Shown in pieces: positions 46,331 through 58,887 of a stretch of DNA of 64,000 nucleotides. Under the pieces are notes generated by a model. The model ran no database searches and was not told the DNA's origin. It saw nothing but the letters and a program-made list of their open reading frames with translations. Both the position numbers and the translations under genes were made by a program. The stretch comes from Alopecurus myosuroides. Lineage: Eukaryota > Streptophyta > Magnoliopsida > Poales > Poaceae. Position 1 is the first letter of the stretch. The number at the start of each line of letters is the position of its first letter. The DNA lies in NCBI GenBank assembly GCA_028641055.1, contig CM054057.1, forward strand, positions 574,430,610 through 574,494,609. Reading direction: 5' to 3'.

Positions 46331-46728
46331 TAGCTGACCAAATGGGGCCGGCCAACGGTCTGGCCAGAAGCACGATTTTTTTCATGGCATGGGCCCAACA
46401 CGACACGATTTAAATGGGCCATAGAACGGCCCTAGCTCGTTAATGCTCGGACCGCTTCTCGATTTGAAGCACGTGGACGGGCATGACACGATTAGCTATT
46501 CTTTTTTAGATTTCATAGCTATTTTATCTAATTTTTAATTTTATAGCTAATTTTACCCATTTTCAGGCCTAACGGGTCGTGCCACAGGCCATATTAGTGC
46601 CTAATGGGTGGTGCCCACTCTAAAAACTCAGCCCGTGGGCCGGCTTGGCATGACTAAGCTGGGTTGTATACGGGCTGTGCTTTTTAGGCACGAATCGGGC
46701 TGTGTCGTGCCGTCCGTTTGGCCAGCTA
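46331..46728. mobile_element. Short TIR element, hAT-like, non-autonomous
   Basis: The ends are inverted repeats: TAGCTGACCAAATGG at 46331 against TAGCTGGCCAAACGG (reverse complement of 46714-46728), 13 of 15 matching. The interior is rich in GGCCC, GCACGA and GGGCC(A/G) words, many as subterminal repeats in both orientations, which is common in hAT-type non-autonomous elements. There is no coding capacity. I found no convincing 8-bp target duplication, so the superfamily is tentative. Confidence 0.5.
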
Positions 46729-46889
46729 TATCACATGGATCTTCTCGTTCTTAGCACGATAAAATTGAGACTGGAAGCAGATGAAGGGATTGAGATTCAG
46801 ATTTTCATTCATTTCTTTCATGCCTTGTACATCAGATACAACTAAAGGTGGCAACGGGCACGCTAACAAACGGGTATGGCAAGGAGTAA

Positions 46890-48373
46890 GTGTACTAACC
46901 TCGCAAAAAAAAAGTGAAGTTATTTAGTGCCTTGAGATAGTCTTGTTCGTGTCCACTAGTCTTATGTCCAATGGCACTAAGATATGAAATATTATATACC
47001 AACATTTCCTTGTCATCTTTCATTTCTCTATGTATGTAGATTGACCTCTCGTAGGGTTAGGATGGATATGACGTGTCCATATTTGAATTTCTCCAATAAT
47101 TTCTAGATATAGGCAATCTTGTGTACCCTATTTCCTGAGTGAAGATGATCAAATTGTAGCTGAAGTATAGTTTGATTTTTTTTTGCTTATATCCTTCATA
47201 TCAAAACCCGTCCTTAGATGATTAAGTGCCTCATTAATATCTTGTGTGCCTCCAATGATCATCAACAAACACCAATTTTATGAATACCATATTGAGGATT
47301 TCTTAATAACACGTGCGATCAATCACCATTGTTAGAGTAATCTTTTTGTACGAGGAACTCACTAAGTATATTGTACCAAATTTGCTCCAACTATTGTAAG
47401 TCATGTAGTGAATTACTAAGTTTACGATATGCATGTTGCGATTTGTATTTGGAAGAATTGAGATTCTTATGGGGAACATCTATCTCTGAGTCAATTGACA
47501 CATGAAGATGTATGGTCACTACATTTGTCAACTACATAAATAGATGATTGTAATGTCATTGAGAAAATCATTGGAAAGTGATTCCACTTGTGTCTAAAGA
47601 ATGGATTTTGTGTATCTGTGTGAACCCTTATGCTATGTGACTTGTTATTGGCTCACCATCTTGTGGTTCTCCTTCCATTTTGACGATGATTGGTGTAGGT
47701 ATTCATTTTTTGTAAAACTTTCTCGAGCAAGGTTATTTATACTTGGATTGGATCCTTTTAATGACTCCATTCCAAATTAACGATTATTTTTCAAACTCTT
47801 CCATGGCCCATGGTCTTTGGATCCAGATCATTGTAAAGATTTACTTGCAATCATGGTTGAGAAATGTACATCGATGGTTTTAGGATTTTAGCTATATGAT
47901 TCTCCAAAATGTATATAGTGTGTGAAATATTGTTTACCCTTGGTAAATCTTCGTGTTTTCCTAATACAGTCGAGTCTAGGTATTCCGATATCCCAGTCAT
48001 TGTTTGCACAATTGAGCTGGTTTGTTGTGGCTTTCCATCTAGACTGTTTATACTACCCATTTTGTCTATCAACATGAAGTTGAATTTCATATACTTATTG
48101 TGAGAGTTTCTTCCTCATTTTCCTTTGTTGCTTGCAAGAAACTGAATCCTACTTTGTGGCCTTAATTCTCACCCTCTTGTTTTGAACAAGGACTTCAGTG
48201 GTTTTTGTTGGTACCTTCACTCTTTTGGTCACAGTTGTTGAAGGATTATAGGATTTTTTTTGATGTGTTTTGTAGCTAGTTTATGTATTAGGTAGGTTAT
48301 TTGCAATCTATTGCAAATTAATCATTTTAATATATTGAGTACATGTAATTGAGGAAGAAATGTGTTGAACATT
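46890..48373 (-). pseudogene. pol: Copia pol relic, C-terminal part (reverse transcriptase)
   Basis: Minus-strand frames, heavily broken, give Copia RT landmarks: SEFLVQKDYSNNGD near 47320-47360, SLEAHKI...HLII*GRVLI near 47205-47260, LQFDHLHSGN near 47130-47160 and DDKEM...ISYLSAIG near 46970-47020. A spacer reading ISHTIYILENHI...SMYISQP lies at 47851-47950. It continues from the integrase part at 58888-60010; the 48374-58887 element was inserted between. The frame at the break (59 kb side) ends FKYHKKYQEINWNV, a string normally followed by the linker seen on the 48-kb side. No LTR of this Copia element was identified. Confidence 0.75.
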
Positions 48374-51300
48374 TGTAACATCCCAAGTCTGAAAAATAGC
48401 CTTTAGAATGTTTTGCTCTCTGTTATTTTATGTTTTGCATCATGGCATCATGTTGGTTGCATTTGTTTTGTATGTTTTCCATTTGTTTTCTCTGTTTTCA
48501 TTTGTTTTCCTTTGTTTTCTATTTGAATTTCAAACCAAAATTCAAACCCTTTGTTTCATCCGTGTGATGTTACAATTTCCAAAATGTTATTTCAAATAAA
48601 AACAACCAAATTGTTTTCTTTTCTTCCATAATGTTCACCTATGAAATTGTTGGTTTTATTCAATCAATCAAATCCCAAATCACCTTCAATTTCAAATCAA
48701 ATGCATCAAACAGAACAACTTTGAACTTGTGAACATCCTCTAATCAAATCAACTACTTTAATCAAATTTAACATAGGGTTCACCCTATTAAGACCTTTGT
48801 TTTCAATATTAATCAATCACTTCCCAAATTGCTTTCAAATTCAAACCAACTCACTAAACATCACCTCTTTTGAAATTATAAAAATCCAAACCTTTTTGTG
48901 CTCTTTGTTTCCAACTAAATGCTTTGATCACCCTATTCCTAAAACAATATTGTCAATAACCCTTTAATAATAAAATTCAATCACATAATCCAAGTTCAAA
49001 CAGCACCAACTTCCAAGTCCTGAAAACTAACAAACTATTCTAACAATTTTAATCACTTTAATAATAGGGTTCACCCTATTATCCTTGTTGTTTTCTTTAT
49101 TACTCAATTAAGTTGCAAGTTATTTCAATTCAAACCCAATGACAACAACAGCAAATAGTTTTTAAAATTTCCAAAAACCAAGTGACATGGGGTAGATGTT
49201 GAGCTAACAAAACCCCCTGATTTTTCTCCCTAAATTTTAAAGCTCAAAATCTTATCTTTTCCTCCATTTGGTTCTCTACAAAAAAAAATATAACACAAAC
49301 CGAATTGTAAAAAGAAATGGTTTAGAGGGAGGAGAAAACCCAGCCCATCATCAACCTGTCCAGCCCACCTCCTGTTCGGGCCCAGTACCTCTTTCTTCCT
49401 CCTCCCACGTCATCACAGTACGAACCTGTCGATCACCGCAGGATCTTCTCCCCCTCGCTCGATGCCATGCCGTACACCTCCTCATCCCCTATATCTAACC
49501 TACCTGCTGCTAACCTAGCCCTAGTTCTTCTCCCTGGGCCGCCAAGCTCTTCTTCCTCCCTCCCCGATCAGTTCTGTTCTTCCTGTTCTTCTGAATCCAA
49601 CACTGAAACACCACCACGAGCACCTCACTGCCTCCCCCTAGCTCCGTTTGCCACGGCCACCTCGAGTAGCGGTTGGTGAGGGAAATGGAATCGGGGATGT
49701 CCCCTGATGCTCGCCGTCCACTCTGCTCACGCCGGGAGAGCTCGTAGTGGCCGCGCCGTCGCCGCCAAGTTGCCGCCGCCTCCCTGTTGTCCGTCCTCGC
49801 CTGCTGCTGCTTCTGCATCGACAGATCGAGGTGAGGCCCGCTCCTTCCCTTCCTCCTCTCGCGATCCCCTCCTCTCTCTTTTCCCTTGGCCCCGCACCCT
49901 CCCATCACCGGCCACCGCGGCCTTCCTCCACGGCGAGCAGCCGCTGCAGCGGATCAAACCTCCCTGCTCCTGTTCGATTCAGTTACGAAGTTCAGAAAAC
50001 TACGCGAAACCCCAACACTTACCCCCCGAGGCCCCCCCCTTCCTAACACAACTAGAGCACCAGCCCACTGGTTTGGTTCCCCAGCGCAAGCCAGAGGAGG
50101 TGGGTTCGAATCCCACCTCCCACCAATAAATCTTTTATTTTTCTTTGCAATGTTTTGGTACAGAACTTTACCAGAAATCACCAATAGGCCCCTGGCACTT
50201 AAAATCTAGCCCCTGGAAAATATTTTCTAAGCCCCTAGTGCAGTAAAAATGGCAGATTTACCCCAAATTTTGGAAATTGCATAAATAAATCATCCTAGCC
50301 CCAAATCAACATTTTTGATATGTTTTTCAATACCAAATTAAATGATCTATCCAAATATAAAATTTGTTTACTATTTTGAATATTTAAATTGGTGCAAAAT
50401 TTGAAAACTTGTCAAATTCACTTAAATTTGCAAATTCATAACTTGAGCATAAAAATTCCAAATTCCACAAACCAAATATGTTTTCCAATCAATTTTTCAT
50501 GTACTTTCCAAATATAAATTTTGTTTGCTGTTTTGAATAATTTAAATTGCTGAAAACAACTGTTTCTTGTTTATTGCATTTAAAATTGCCAAAATAATAA
50601 CTTGCTCATTTTAAATCCAATTTCCACAAATGAAATATGTTTTCCATGCAAAATTAAACCCTCTTTCCAAATATAAAATTTGTTTCATGATTTGAATAAT
50701 TAAACTTGGTTAAATAATTTAAATCTTATTTAATTCATTTAATATTGCTAAATTTATAACTTGATCAAAACAAATTCTTTTGGGACATATAAAATATGTT
50801 TTCAAACCATAAAAGCATAACCTTTTCAAATATGAACTTTGTTATCTATTTTTGAACAATTAAAAGTGGTGAAAACAACAATTACTTGTGTGACATGTTT
50901 AAGTAACCCAATTTTCCAAACTTAATAAATGATTTCCAAACCTTGTTAAATTCCTTTTTCACTTGCATCTATCATTGTTATTTGTTGTTATTTTGCTGTT
51001 TTCCTCATCCATGCATCATGCTAATCCACTTCCATATGATGATTAGTTGTAAAACAATTAATTCCACCATAATTCATGGGCTTTCCATATGCAATCCAAT
51101 TGCATATGGGTCCATTTAATCCTGTTTCTATCTTGTCAAATAGTTTATTCTGATGCATCTATTAACATGACATGCATCATCCCATGTTTGTGCACCTATG
51201 CCATGATATTGATTGTTTATCTTTCTGCATTGCCTGTTTGCTTCTTCTCGGATACACGACGTTGAGACCGACGATACCTACGACATCCCTTCTAAGGATT

Positions 51301-53091
51301 TAGCTCAGTACCAGGCTACTGGGTTTTGCAGGCAAGTTATCACTCACATGAACCACTGTGTTCCTTTCAACATTGGTTACCGATACTTTCCGTTGTCTAT
51401 TTCTGCTAGCCTTAGTAGTAGTTGTTTCTGCTACGATCCAATCACATGAATCCCTTAACCCTGATATTGCCTCACCTCCATACCTATAACCATTGTTTGA
51501 GCCCGTGTCTTACTAGCATGCTTAGGCTGTTTTGCTCGAGTCTGTTACCCGTTACTTTCTGTTACTATTTCATTACGTTGTGGGGGCTCGATGTTTAATC
51601 AATCAATCATGCTAATGTTACTATTAATAATAAATTTGATGATAAGGCACCGGCAGGAGGCCCATGAGAGGTTTTGGAGCCTGCTAGTGTCGACCCTAAT
51701 AGGAAAAGGGTCTTGTCTACTGATCCATGATGAGCGCACTACCGCATTTGGGAAGCGAGTATGGGCGCCCCCTCAACTTGACCTGATTCGCATCTCGTCC
51801 AAATCGCCTCATTTAGTTCGTGTTTTCCATTTGCCGCATGCATGTTTTTTTGCGAGCCCAGGCCAGGGTGGAACTTTTGTAGTCGGCATATAGGGGGACA
51901 CGGTCTTAGAGTGCTATGAGGGTCCCTTTTCTTCGGGGCTTGATTAGCCGTGCGCCCAAGGTTCTTTGGGCTTGATGCGAAGAATGGTTGGTTGTGTTGA
52001 GTGCCCCGCTTGGTGGGGTGATCTCCCATCTGGCGGGATATTCATGAGTGTACGGCCAAATTGGTGCAACCCTGCAGGGATAATCTTCTCGAGAAGCCGT
52101 GTTTTCCGCGGTTATGGATTACTTGGTGAAAGTACTGGCTAACAAGTACTCAGGACAACTTAAACATAATGATCCAACATGTTACACCCAATGATTAATA
52201 ACTTGACTAGTAATAGGTTGATGACACAATAACTTGATTCACCTTTAATACAACTGTGTGAGTTATCCTCGGATTGCTTCTTTGGATAAGGGGCGAGATC
52301 CAGGATGGGTTTGTTTGAAGTTATCTTTCAGTTGGTTACAATCCTCGATCTTATCTCCTTTCTGTTAGCCGGAAGTGGTAGTAACTCCGTAGTTGGTTAG
52401 AGCAGCCAGTTGCAGCATCTTTTATATCCCCTTCCTTCCGTTGAACCCAAAGCATCTGTGCTTGGTGTTGACGGGCTACACTTTGGTGAACTGTGAGTCT
52501 TGCTTGCCAGTACGTTTATGTACTGACCCCTTTGGGGCTGTGGTTTCCGCAGACCTACGTTTCCGAGGATCTACATGGTGGCTACAACGTGGAGTATGAC
52601 GAGACTGCTGACGAGTAGATAGCGGACCCGGGCAGGATCCGAGACTTCGTGGATGGGCTCCGTCTGTTTGTTTCCGGCCTCTTAGGCCTATTTGGTTCTT
52701 GTCTGTACTCAGACATGTTGAATGCTTCCGCTGTATTGTACTGATGTATTGTTGGGACATGTGTCCTCTGAATGATTGTATTTGCTATCTCTGCTCTAAT
52801 GAGAGCCGTTGGCCATTTATTTCAATCTTTTGTGTCGTAGAGATCTGTTGTGATATCACTTGTTAAACGCCGTTGACGTACCATGTGTGTATGGTTTGAA
52901 GTACGTCGACGGAAGTGCCTTTGATCTCTAGTGGATAGTTTACATCGACGACGGAGTAGCAGGGCTTGTGTTGTCGCGCATAAGCGCAGGCCTACCAGGA
53001 AGCTGGGACGTGGGAGCAGTTATGCCCCATAATCCAAGCACCTGCTATCCAGTTCGTACGGTGAGTATCCCCTAGAAATCAGGGTGCGACA
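48374..53091 (+). repeat. 5' LTR of large-LTR element
   Basis: TGTAACATCCCAAG...GGGTGCGACA. An AT-rich first kilobase, a GC-rich centre (49340-50040), a tRNA-like module (50052-50125), an AT-rich block (50200-51000), then a mixed 3' part. ORFs in the GC-rich centre (such as 49707-50129) recur in the other LTR but show no domain. Confidence 0.93.
50052..50125 (+). other. tRNA-like module in 5' LTR
   Basis: GGTTCGAATCC (50103-50113) is an exact Pol III B box. Around it GTGGG-TTCGAAT-CCCAC is a perfect T-arm (5-bp stem, 7-base loop), followed by CTCCCACCA. Upstream TAGAGCACCAG resembles the end of a D arm and the start of an anticodon arm, but the variable region is too long and the 5' acceptor strand is missing. 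It is not a functional tRNA gene. Confidence 0.55.
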
Positions 53092-53093
53092 AA

Positions 53094-53107
53094 TGGTATC
53101 AGAGCCA
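53094..53107 (+). promoter_or_regulatory. Primer binding site (initiator Met tRNA)
   Basis: TGGTATCAGAGCCA lies two bases after the LTR end. It is the standard plant PBS complementary to the 3' end of initiator-Met tRNA. Confidence 0.9.
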
Positions 53108-54183
53108 GTCTGCCTGTAGGATCCCTTTTTACTGGTCGCACTTGAGTCTAGAAACTATTTTGTAGCTATAGAGGAAAAATGAAACGTGAGAGTAGGAATT
53201 CTGTTCTTTTTCTTCTTTCCCCACCCACCCTCCCTTTTCTGGTAAGGAAGTGCAACGTTGTTTTCTATTCTCATCTAAACTTTCAAGTTAGGATTTCACG
53301 AATTCTGGTTTCTCTAGGATAGTTATATCTACTAGACCATAGGAATGGAGGTGGTTGTGACATGATTTATCATGTTGCCTACTCACAATTGAGAACGGAG
53401 GCGTGTAAGCCCCGGAAGCAGATCCTCTATTCCTTAAGCAGTAGATATTGATCCTTTAGAAGCCCGGATGGGTTTTTCCGTAGTACCTCAGGAGTTTTGT
53501 TCTCGTTTTCCCGGAGTTGCTTCATTATCCTGTTCTTCTCAACATCCTTTTCGTCCGTTCAAATCTTGTTGTTGTTTTCCACTTCAAATCTTCTACCGGC
53601 GTCTAATCAAAACTTCCTCGTAAACTCTTGTCCAACTAAGTGTTATTTCATACCGGAGCATCACATTCCTTTGTGTCAAAAATCTTTCCACAACATACAA
53701 CCCAGTTCTGGTTCCACTAAGCAATCAAAACTCTGTTCACTCCCCGGGATCTCAAATGTTGACTTCCAAGATAAGTAAGAACAATCCAATTATAATGGGA
53801 GGCCACATATTCCTCGTTACTCTCATGTTGCTGATTCTGACATTGATGTCATCCTTGGTGTTCCATTGATGTCAATAACCCTGTTCCACCCTCATTACAG
53901 ATAGTCTATTCTCCAAATGAATCAAATTCTATCCAGCTATACACCCTTGATACAAAAACCTCTCCCTTTACTTGAAAATGTTCCGGTGGTTTCCAAATTC
54001 CCTGACATTCTTCCAGAAGAGTTGCCAGGAATTCCTATCGTTTTGAACTTCCAGAAAAACTATCCAAGGTGCACGATGTGTTTCACGTGTCACAGCTCAA
54101 GTGGATCTTTCCAAGAAGTTTCCGGACCTTTTCATTTCTCAGTAGGAATCTCGGGGCGCGATTCCTTCAAGGGGGGGGCGTTT
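53108..54183 (+). pseudogene. Collapsed gag-pol interior
   Basis: Most of the reading is noncoding. Near 53822-53880 a frame gives VADSDIDVILGVPLMSI, like the end of a Gypsy protease domain. At 53971-54040 PVVSKFPDILPEELPGIP is the classic linker into reverse transcriptase. Within 50 bases the text jumps to VHDVFHVSQLKW (another frame, about 54070-54105), the integrase C-terminus, and ends with SRNLGARFLQGG over the polypurine tract (54169-54178). All of RT, RNase H and the integrase core are missing. It is a deletion derivative, not a functional gene. Confidence 0.8.
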
Positions 54184-57100
54184 TGTAACATCCCAAGTCT
54201 GAAAAATAGCCTTTAGAATGTTTTGCTCTCTGTTATTTTATGTTTTGCATCATGGCATCATGTTGGTTGCATTTGTTTTGTATGTTTTCCATTTGTTTTC
54301 TCTGTTTTCATTTGTTTTTCTTTGTTTTCTATTTGAATTTCAAACCAAAATTCAAACCCTTTGTTTCATCCTTGTGATGTTACAATTTCCAAAATGTTAT
54401 TTCAAATAAAAACAACCAAATTGTTTTCTTTTCTTCCATAATGTTCACCTATGAAATTGTTGGTTTTATTCAATCAATCAAATCCCAAATCACCTTCAAT
54501 TTCAAATCAAATGCATCAAACAGAACAACTTTGAACTTGTGAACATCCTCTAATCAAATCAACTACTTTAATCAAATTTAACATAGGGTTCACCCTATTA
54601 AGACCTTTGTTTTCAATATTAATCAATCACTTCCCAATTGCTTTCAAATTCAAACCAACTCACTAAACATCACCTCTTTTGAAATTATAAAAATCCAAAC
54701 CTTTTGTGCTCTTTTTTCCAACTAAATGCTTTGATCACCCTATTTCCTAAAACAATATTGTCAATAACCCTTTAATAATAAAATTCAATCACATAATCCA
54801 AGTTCAAACAGCACCAACTTCCAAGTCCTGAAAACTAACAAACTATTCTAACAATTTTAATCACTTTAATAATAGGGTTCACCCTATTATCCTTGTTGTT
54901 TTCTTTATTACTCAATTAAGTTGCAAGTTATTTCAATTCAAACCCAATGACAAAACAGCAAATAGTTTTTAAAATTTCCAAAAACCAAGTGACATGGGGT
55001 AGATGTTGAGCTAACAAAACCCCCTGATTTTTCTCCCTAAATTTTAAAGCTCAAAATCTTATCTTTTCCTCCATTTGGTTCTCTACAAAAAAAAATATAA
55101 CACAAACCGAATTGTAAAAAGAAATGGTTTAGAGGGAGGAGAAAACCCAGCCCATCATCAACCTGTCCAGCCCACCTCCTGTTCGGGCCCAGTACCTCTT
55201 TCTTCCTCCTCCCACGTCATCACAGTACGAACCTGTCGATCACCGCAGGATCTTCTCCCCCTCGCTCGATGCCATGCCGTACACCTCCTCATCCCCTATA
55301 TCTAACCTACCTGCTGCTAACCTAGCCCTAGTTCTTCTCCCTGGGCCGCCAAGCTCTTCTTCCTCCCTCCCCGATCAGCCTCTGTTCTTCCTGTTCTTCT
55401 GAAATCCAACACTGAAACACCACCACGAGCACCTCACTGCCTCCCCCTAGCTCCGTTTGCCACGGCCACCTCGAGTAGCGGTTGGTGAGGGAAATGGAAT
55501 CGGGGATGTCCCCTGATGCTCGCCGTCCACTCTGCTCACGCCGGGAGAGCTCGTAGTGGCCGCGCCGTCGCCGCCAAGTTGCCGCCGCCTCCCTGCTGTC
55601 CGTCCTCGCCTGCTGCTGCTTCTGCATCGACAGATCGAGGTGAGGCCCGCTCCTTCCCTTCCTCCTCTCGCGATCCCCTCCTCTCTCTTTTCCCTTGGCC
55701 CCGCACCCTCCCATCACAAGCCACCGCGGCCTTCCTCCACGGCGAGCAGCCGCTGCAGCGGATCGAACCTCCCTGCTCCTGTTCGATTCAGTTACGAAGT
55801 TCAGAAAACTGCGCGAAACCCCAACACTTACCCCCCGAGGCCCCCCTTCCTAACACAACTAGAGCACCAGCCCACTGGTTTGGTTCCCCAGCGCAAGCCA
55901 GAGGAGGTGGGTTCGAATCCCACCTCCCACCAATAAATCTTTTATTTTTCTTTGCAATTTTTTGGTACAGAACTTTACCAGAAATCACCAATAGGCCCCT
56001 GGCACTTAAAATCTAGCCCCTGGAAAATATTTTCTAAGCCCCTAGTGCAGTAAAAATGGCAGATTTACCCCAAATTTTGGAAATTGCATAAATAAATCAT
56101 CCTAGCCCCAAATCCAACATTTTTGATATGTTTTCAATACCAAATTAAATGATCTATCCAAATATAAAATTTGTTTACTATTTTGAATATTTTAAATTGG
56201 TGCAAAATTTGAAAACTTGTCAAATTCACTTAAATTTGCAAAATTCATAACTTGAGCATAAAAATTCCAAATTCCACAAACCAAATATGTTTTCCAATCA
56301 ATTTTTCATGTACTTTCCAAATATAAATTTTGTTTGCTGTTTTGAATAATTTAAATTGCTGAAAACAACTGTTTCTTGTTTATTGCATTTAAAATTGCCA
56401 AAATAATAACTTGCTCATTTTAAATCCAATTTCCACAAATGAAATATGTTTTCCATGCAAAATTAAACCCTCTTTCCAAATATAAAATTTGTTTCATGAT
56501 TTGAATAATTAAACTTGGTTAAATAATTTAAATCTTATTTAATTCATTTAATATTGCTAAATTTATAACTTGATCAAAACAATTCTTTTGGGACATATAA
56601 AATATGTTTTCAAACCATAAAAGCATAACCTTTTCAAATATGAACTTTGTATCTATTTTTGAACAATTAAAGTGGTGAAAACAACAATTACTTGTGTGAC
56701 ATGTTTAAGTAACCCAATTTTCCAAACTTAATAATGATTTCCAAACCTTGTTAAATTCCTTTTTCACTTGCATCTATCATTGTTATTTGTTGTTATTTTG
56801 CTGTTTTCCTCTCCATGCATCATGCTAATCCACTTCCATATGATGATTAGTTGTAAAACAATTAATTCCACCATAATTCATGGGCTTTCCATATGCAATC
56901 CAATTGCATATGGGTCCATTTAATCCTGTTTCTATCTTGTCAAATAGTTTATTCTGATGCATCTATTAACATGACATGCATCATCCCATGTTTGTGCACC
57001 TATGCCATGATATTGATTGTTTATCTTTCTGCATTGCCTGTTTGCTTCTTCTCGGATACACGACGACGTTGAGACCGACGATACCTACGACATCCCTTCT

Positions 57101-58887
57101 AAGGATTTAGCTCAGTACCAGGCTACTGGGTTTTGCAGGCAAGTTATCACTCACATGAACCACTGTGTTCCTTTCAACATTGGTTACCGATACTTTCCGT
57201 TGTCTATTTCTGCTAGCCTTAGTAGTAGTTGTTTTGCTACGATCCTATCACATGAATCCCTTAACCCGATATTGCCTCACCTCCATACCTATAACCATTG
57301 TTTGAGCCCGTGTCTTACTAGCATGCTTAGGCTGTTTTGCTCGAGTCTGTTACCCGTTACTTTCTGTTACTATTCATTACGTTGTGGGGGCTCGATGTTT
57401 AATCAATCAATCATGCTAATGTTACTATTAATAATAAATTTGATGATAAGGCACCGGCAGGAGGCCCATGAGAGGTTTTGGAGCCTGCTAGTGTCGACCC
57501 TAATAGGAAAAGGGTCTTGTCTACTGATCCATGATGAGCGCACTACCGCATTTGGGAAGCGAGTATGGCGCCCCCCTCAACTTGACCTGATTCGCATCTC
57601 GTCCAAATCGCCTCATTTAGTTCGTGTTTTCCATTTGCCGCATGCATGTTTTTTGCGAGCCCAGGCCAGGGTGGAACTTTTGTAGTCGGCATATAGGGGG
57701 ACACGGTCTTAGAGTGCTATGAGGGTCCCTTTTCTTCGGGGCTTGATTAGCCGTGCGCCCAAGGTTCTTTGGGCTTGATGCGAAGAATGGGTTGTGTTGA
57801 GTGCCCCCTTGGTGGGGTGATCTCCCATCTGGCGGGATATTCATGAGTGTACGGCCAAATTGGTGCAACCCTGCAGGGATATCTTCTCGAGAAGCTGTGT
57901 TTTCCGCGGTTATGGATTACTTGGTGAAAGTACTGGCTAACAAGTACTCAGGACAACTTAAACATAATGATCCAACATGTTACACCCAATGATTAATAAC
58001 TTGACTAGTAATAGGTTGATGACACAATAACTTGATTCACCTTTAATACAACTGTGTGAGTTATCCTCGGATTGCTTCTTTGGATAAGGGGCGAGATCCA
58101 GGATGGGGTTTGTTTGAAGTTATCTTTCAGTTGGTTACAATCCTCGATCTTATCTCCTTTCTGTTAGCCGGAAGTGGTAGTAACTCCGTAGTTGGTTAGA
58201 GCAGCCAGTTGCAGCATCTTTTATATCCCCTTCCTTCCGTTGAACCCAAAGCATCTGTGCTTGGTGTTGACGGGCTACACTTTGGTGAACTGTGAGTCTT
58301 GCTTGCCAGTATGTTTATGTACTGACCCCTTTGGGGCTGTGGTTTCCGCAGACCTACGTTTCCGAGGATCTACATGGTGGCTACGACGTGGAGTATGACA
58401 AGACTGCTGACGAGTAGATAGCGGACCCGGCAGGATCCGAGACTTCGTGGATGGGCTCCGTCTGTTTGTTTCCGGCCTCTTAGGCCATTTGGTTCTTGTC
58501 TGTACTCAGACATGTTTGAATGCTTCCGCTGTATTGTACTGATGTATTGTTGGGACATGTGTCCCTGAATGATTGTATTTGCTATCTCTGCTCTAATGAG
58601 AGCCGTTGGCCATTTTTTTCAATCTTTTGTTCGTAGAGATCTGTTGTGATATCACTTGTTAAACGCCGTTGACGTACCATGTGTGTATGGTTTGAAGTAC
58701 GTCGACGGAAGTGCCTTTGATCTCTAGTGGATAGTTTACATCGACGATGGAGTAGCAGGGCTTGTGTTGTCGCGCATAAGCGCAGGCCTACCAGGAAGCT
58801 GGGACGTGGGAGCAGTTATGCCCCATAATCCAAGCACCTGCTATCCAGTTCGTACGGTGAGTATCCCCTAGAAATCAGGGTGCGACA
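54184..58887 (+). repeat. 3' LTR of large-LTR element
   Basis: Near-identical to 48374-53091. Examples of differences: AAA/AA near 54636, TTTG/TTTT near 54716, GACGACG/GACG at 57062, and TTTTTTT/TTTTTT near 57650. It ends GGGTGCGACA before ACATT. Confidence 0.93.
55859..55932 (+). other. tRNA-like module in 3' LTR
   Basis: Same sequence as the module at 50052-50125, with B box GGTTCGAATCC at 55910-55920 and terminal CCA. Confidence 0.55.

Noticed and set aside
50052..50125. A functional tRNA gene in the LTR
   Set aside because: B box and T arm are perfect, but the 5' acceptor strand and a proper anticodon arm are missing and the spacing is too long. It is reported only as tRNA-like.
49707..50129. 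140- to 166-codon ORF repeated in both LTRs (also 55516-56016)
   Set aside because: Pro/Ser/Arg-rich, differs in length by indels between the two LTRs, runs through the tRNA-like module and has no domain.
57017..57685. 222-codon ORF in the 3' LTR
   Set aside because: The matching stretch of the 5' LTR is broken into short frames, and there is no recognisable domain.
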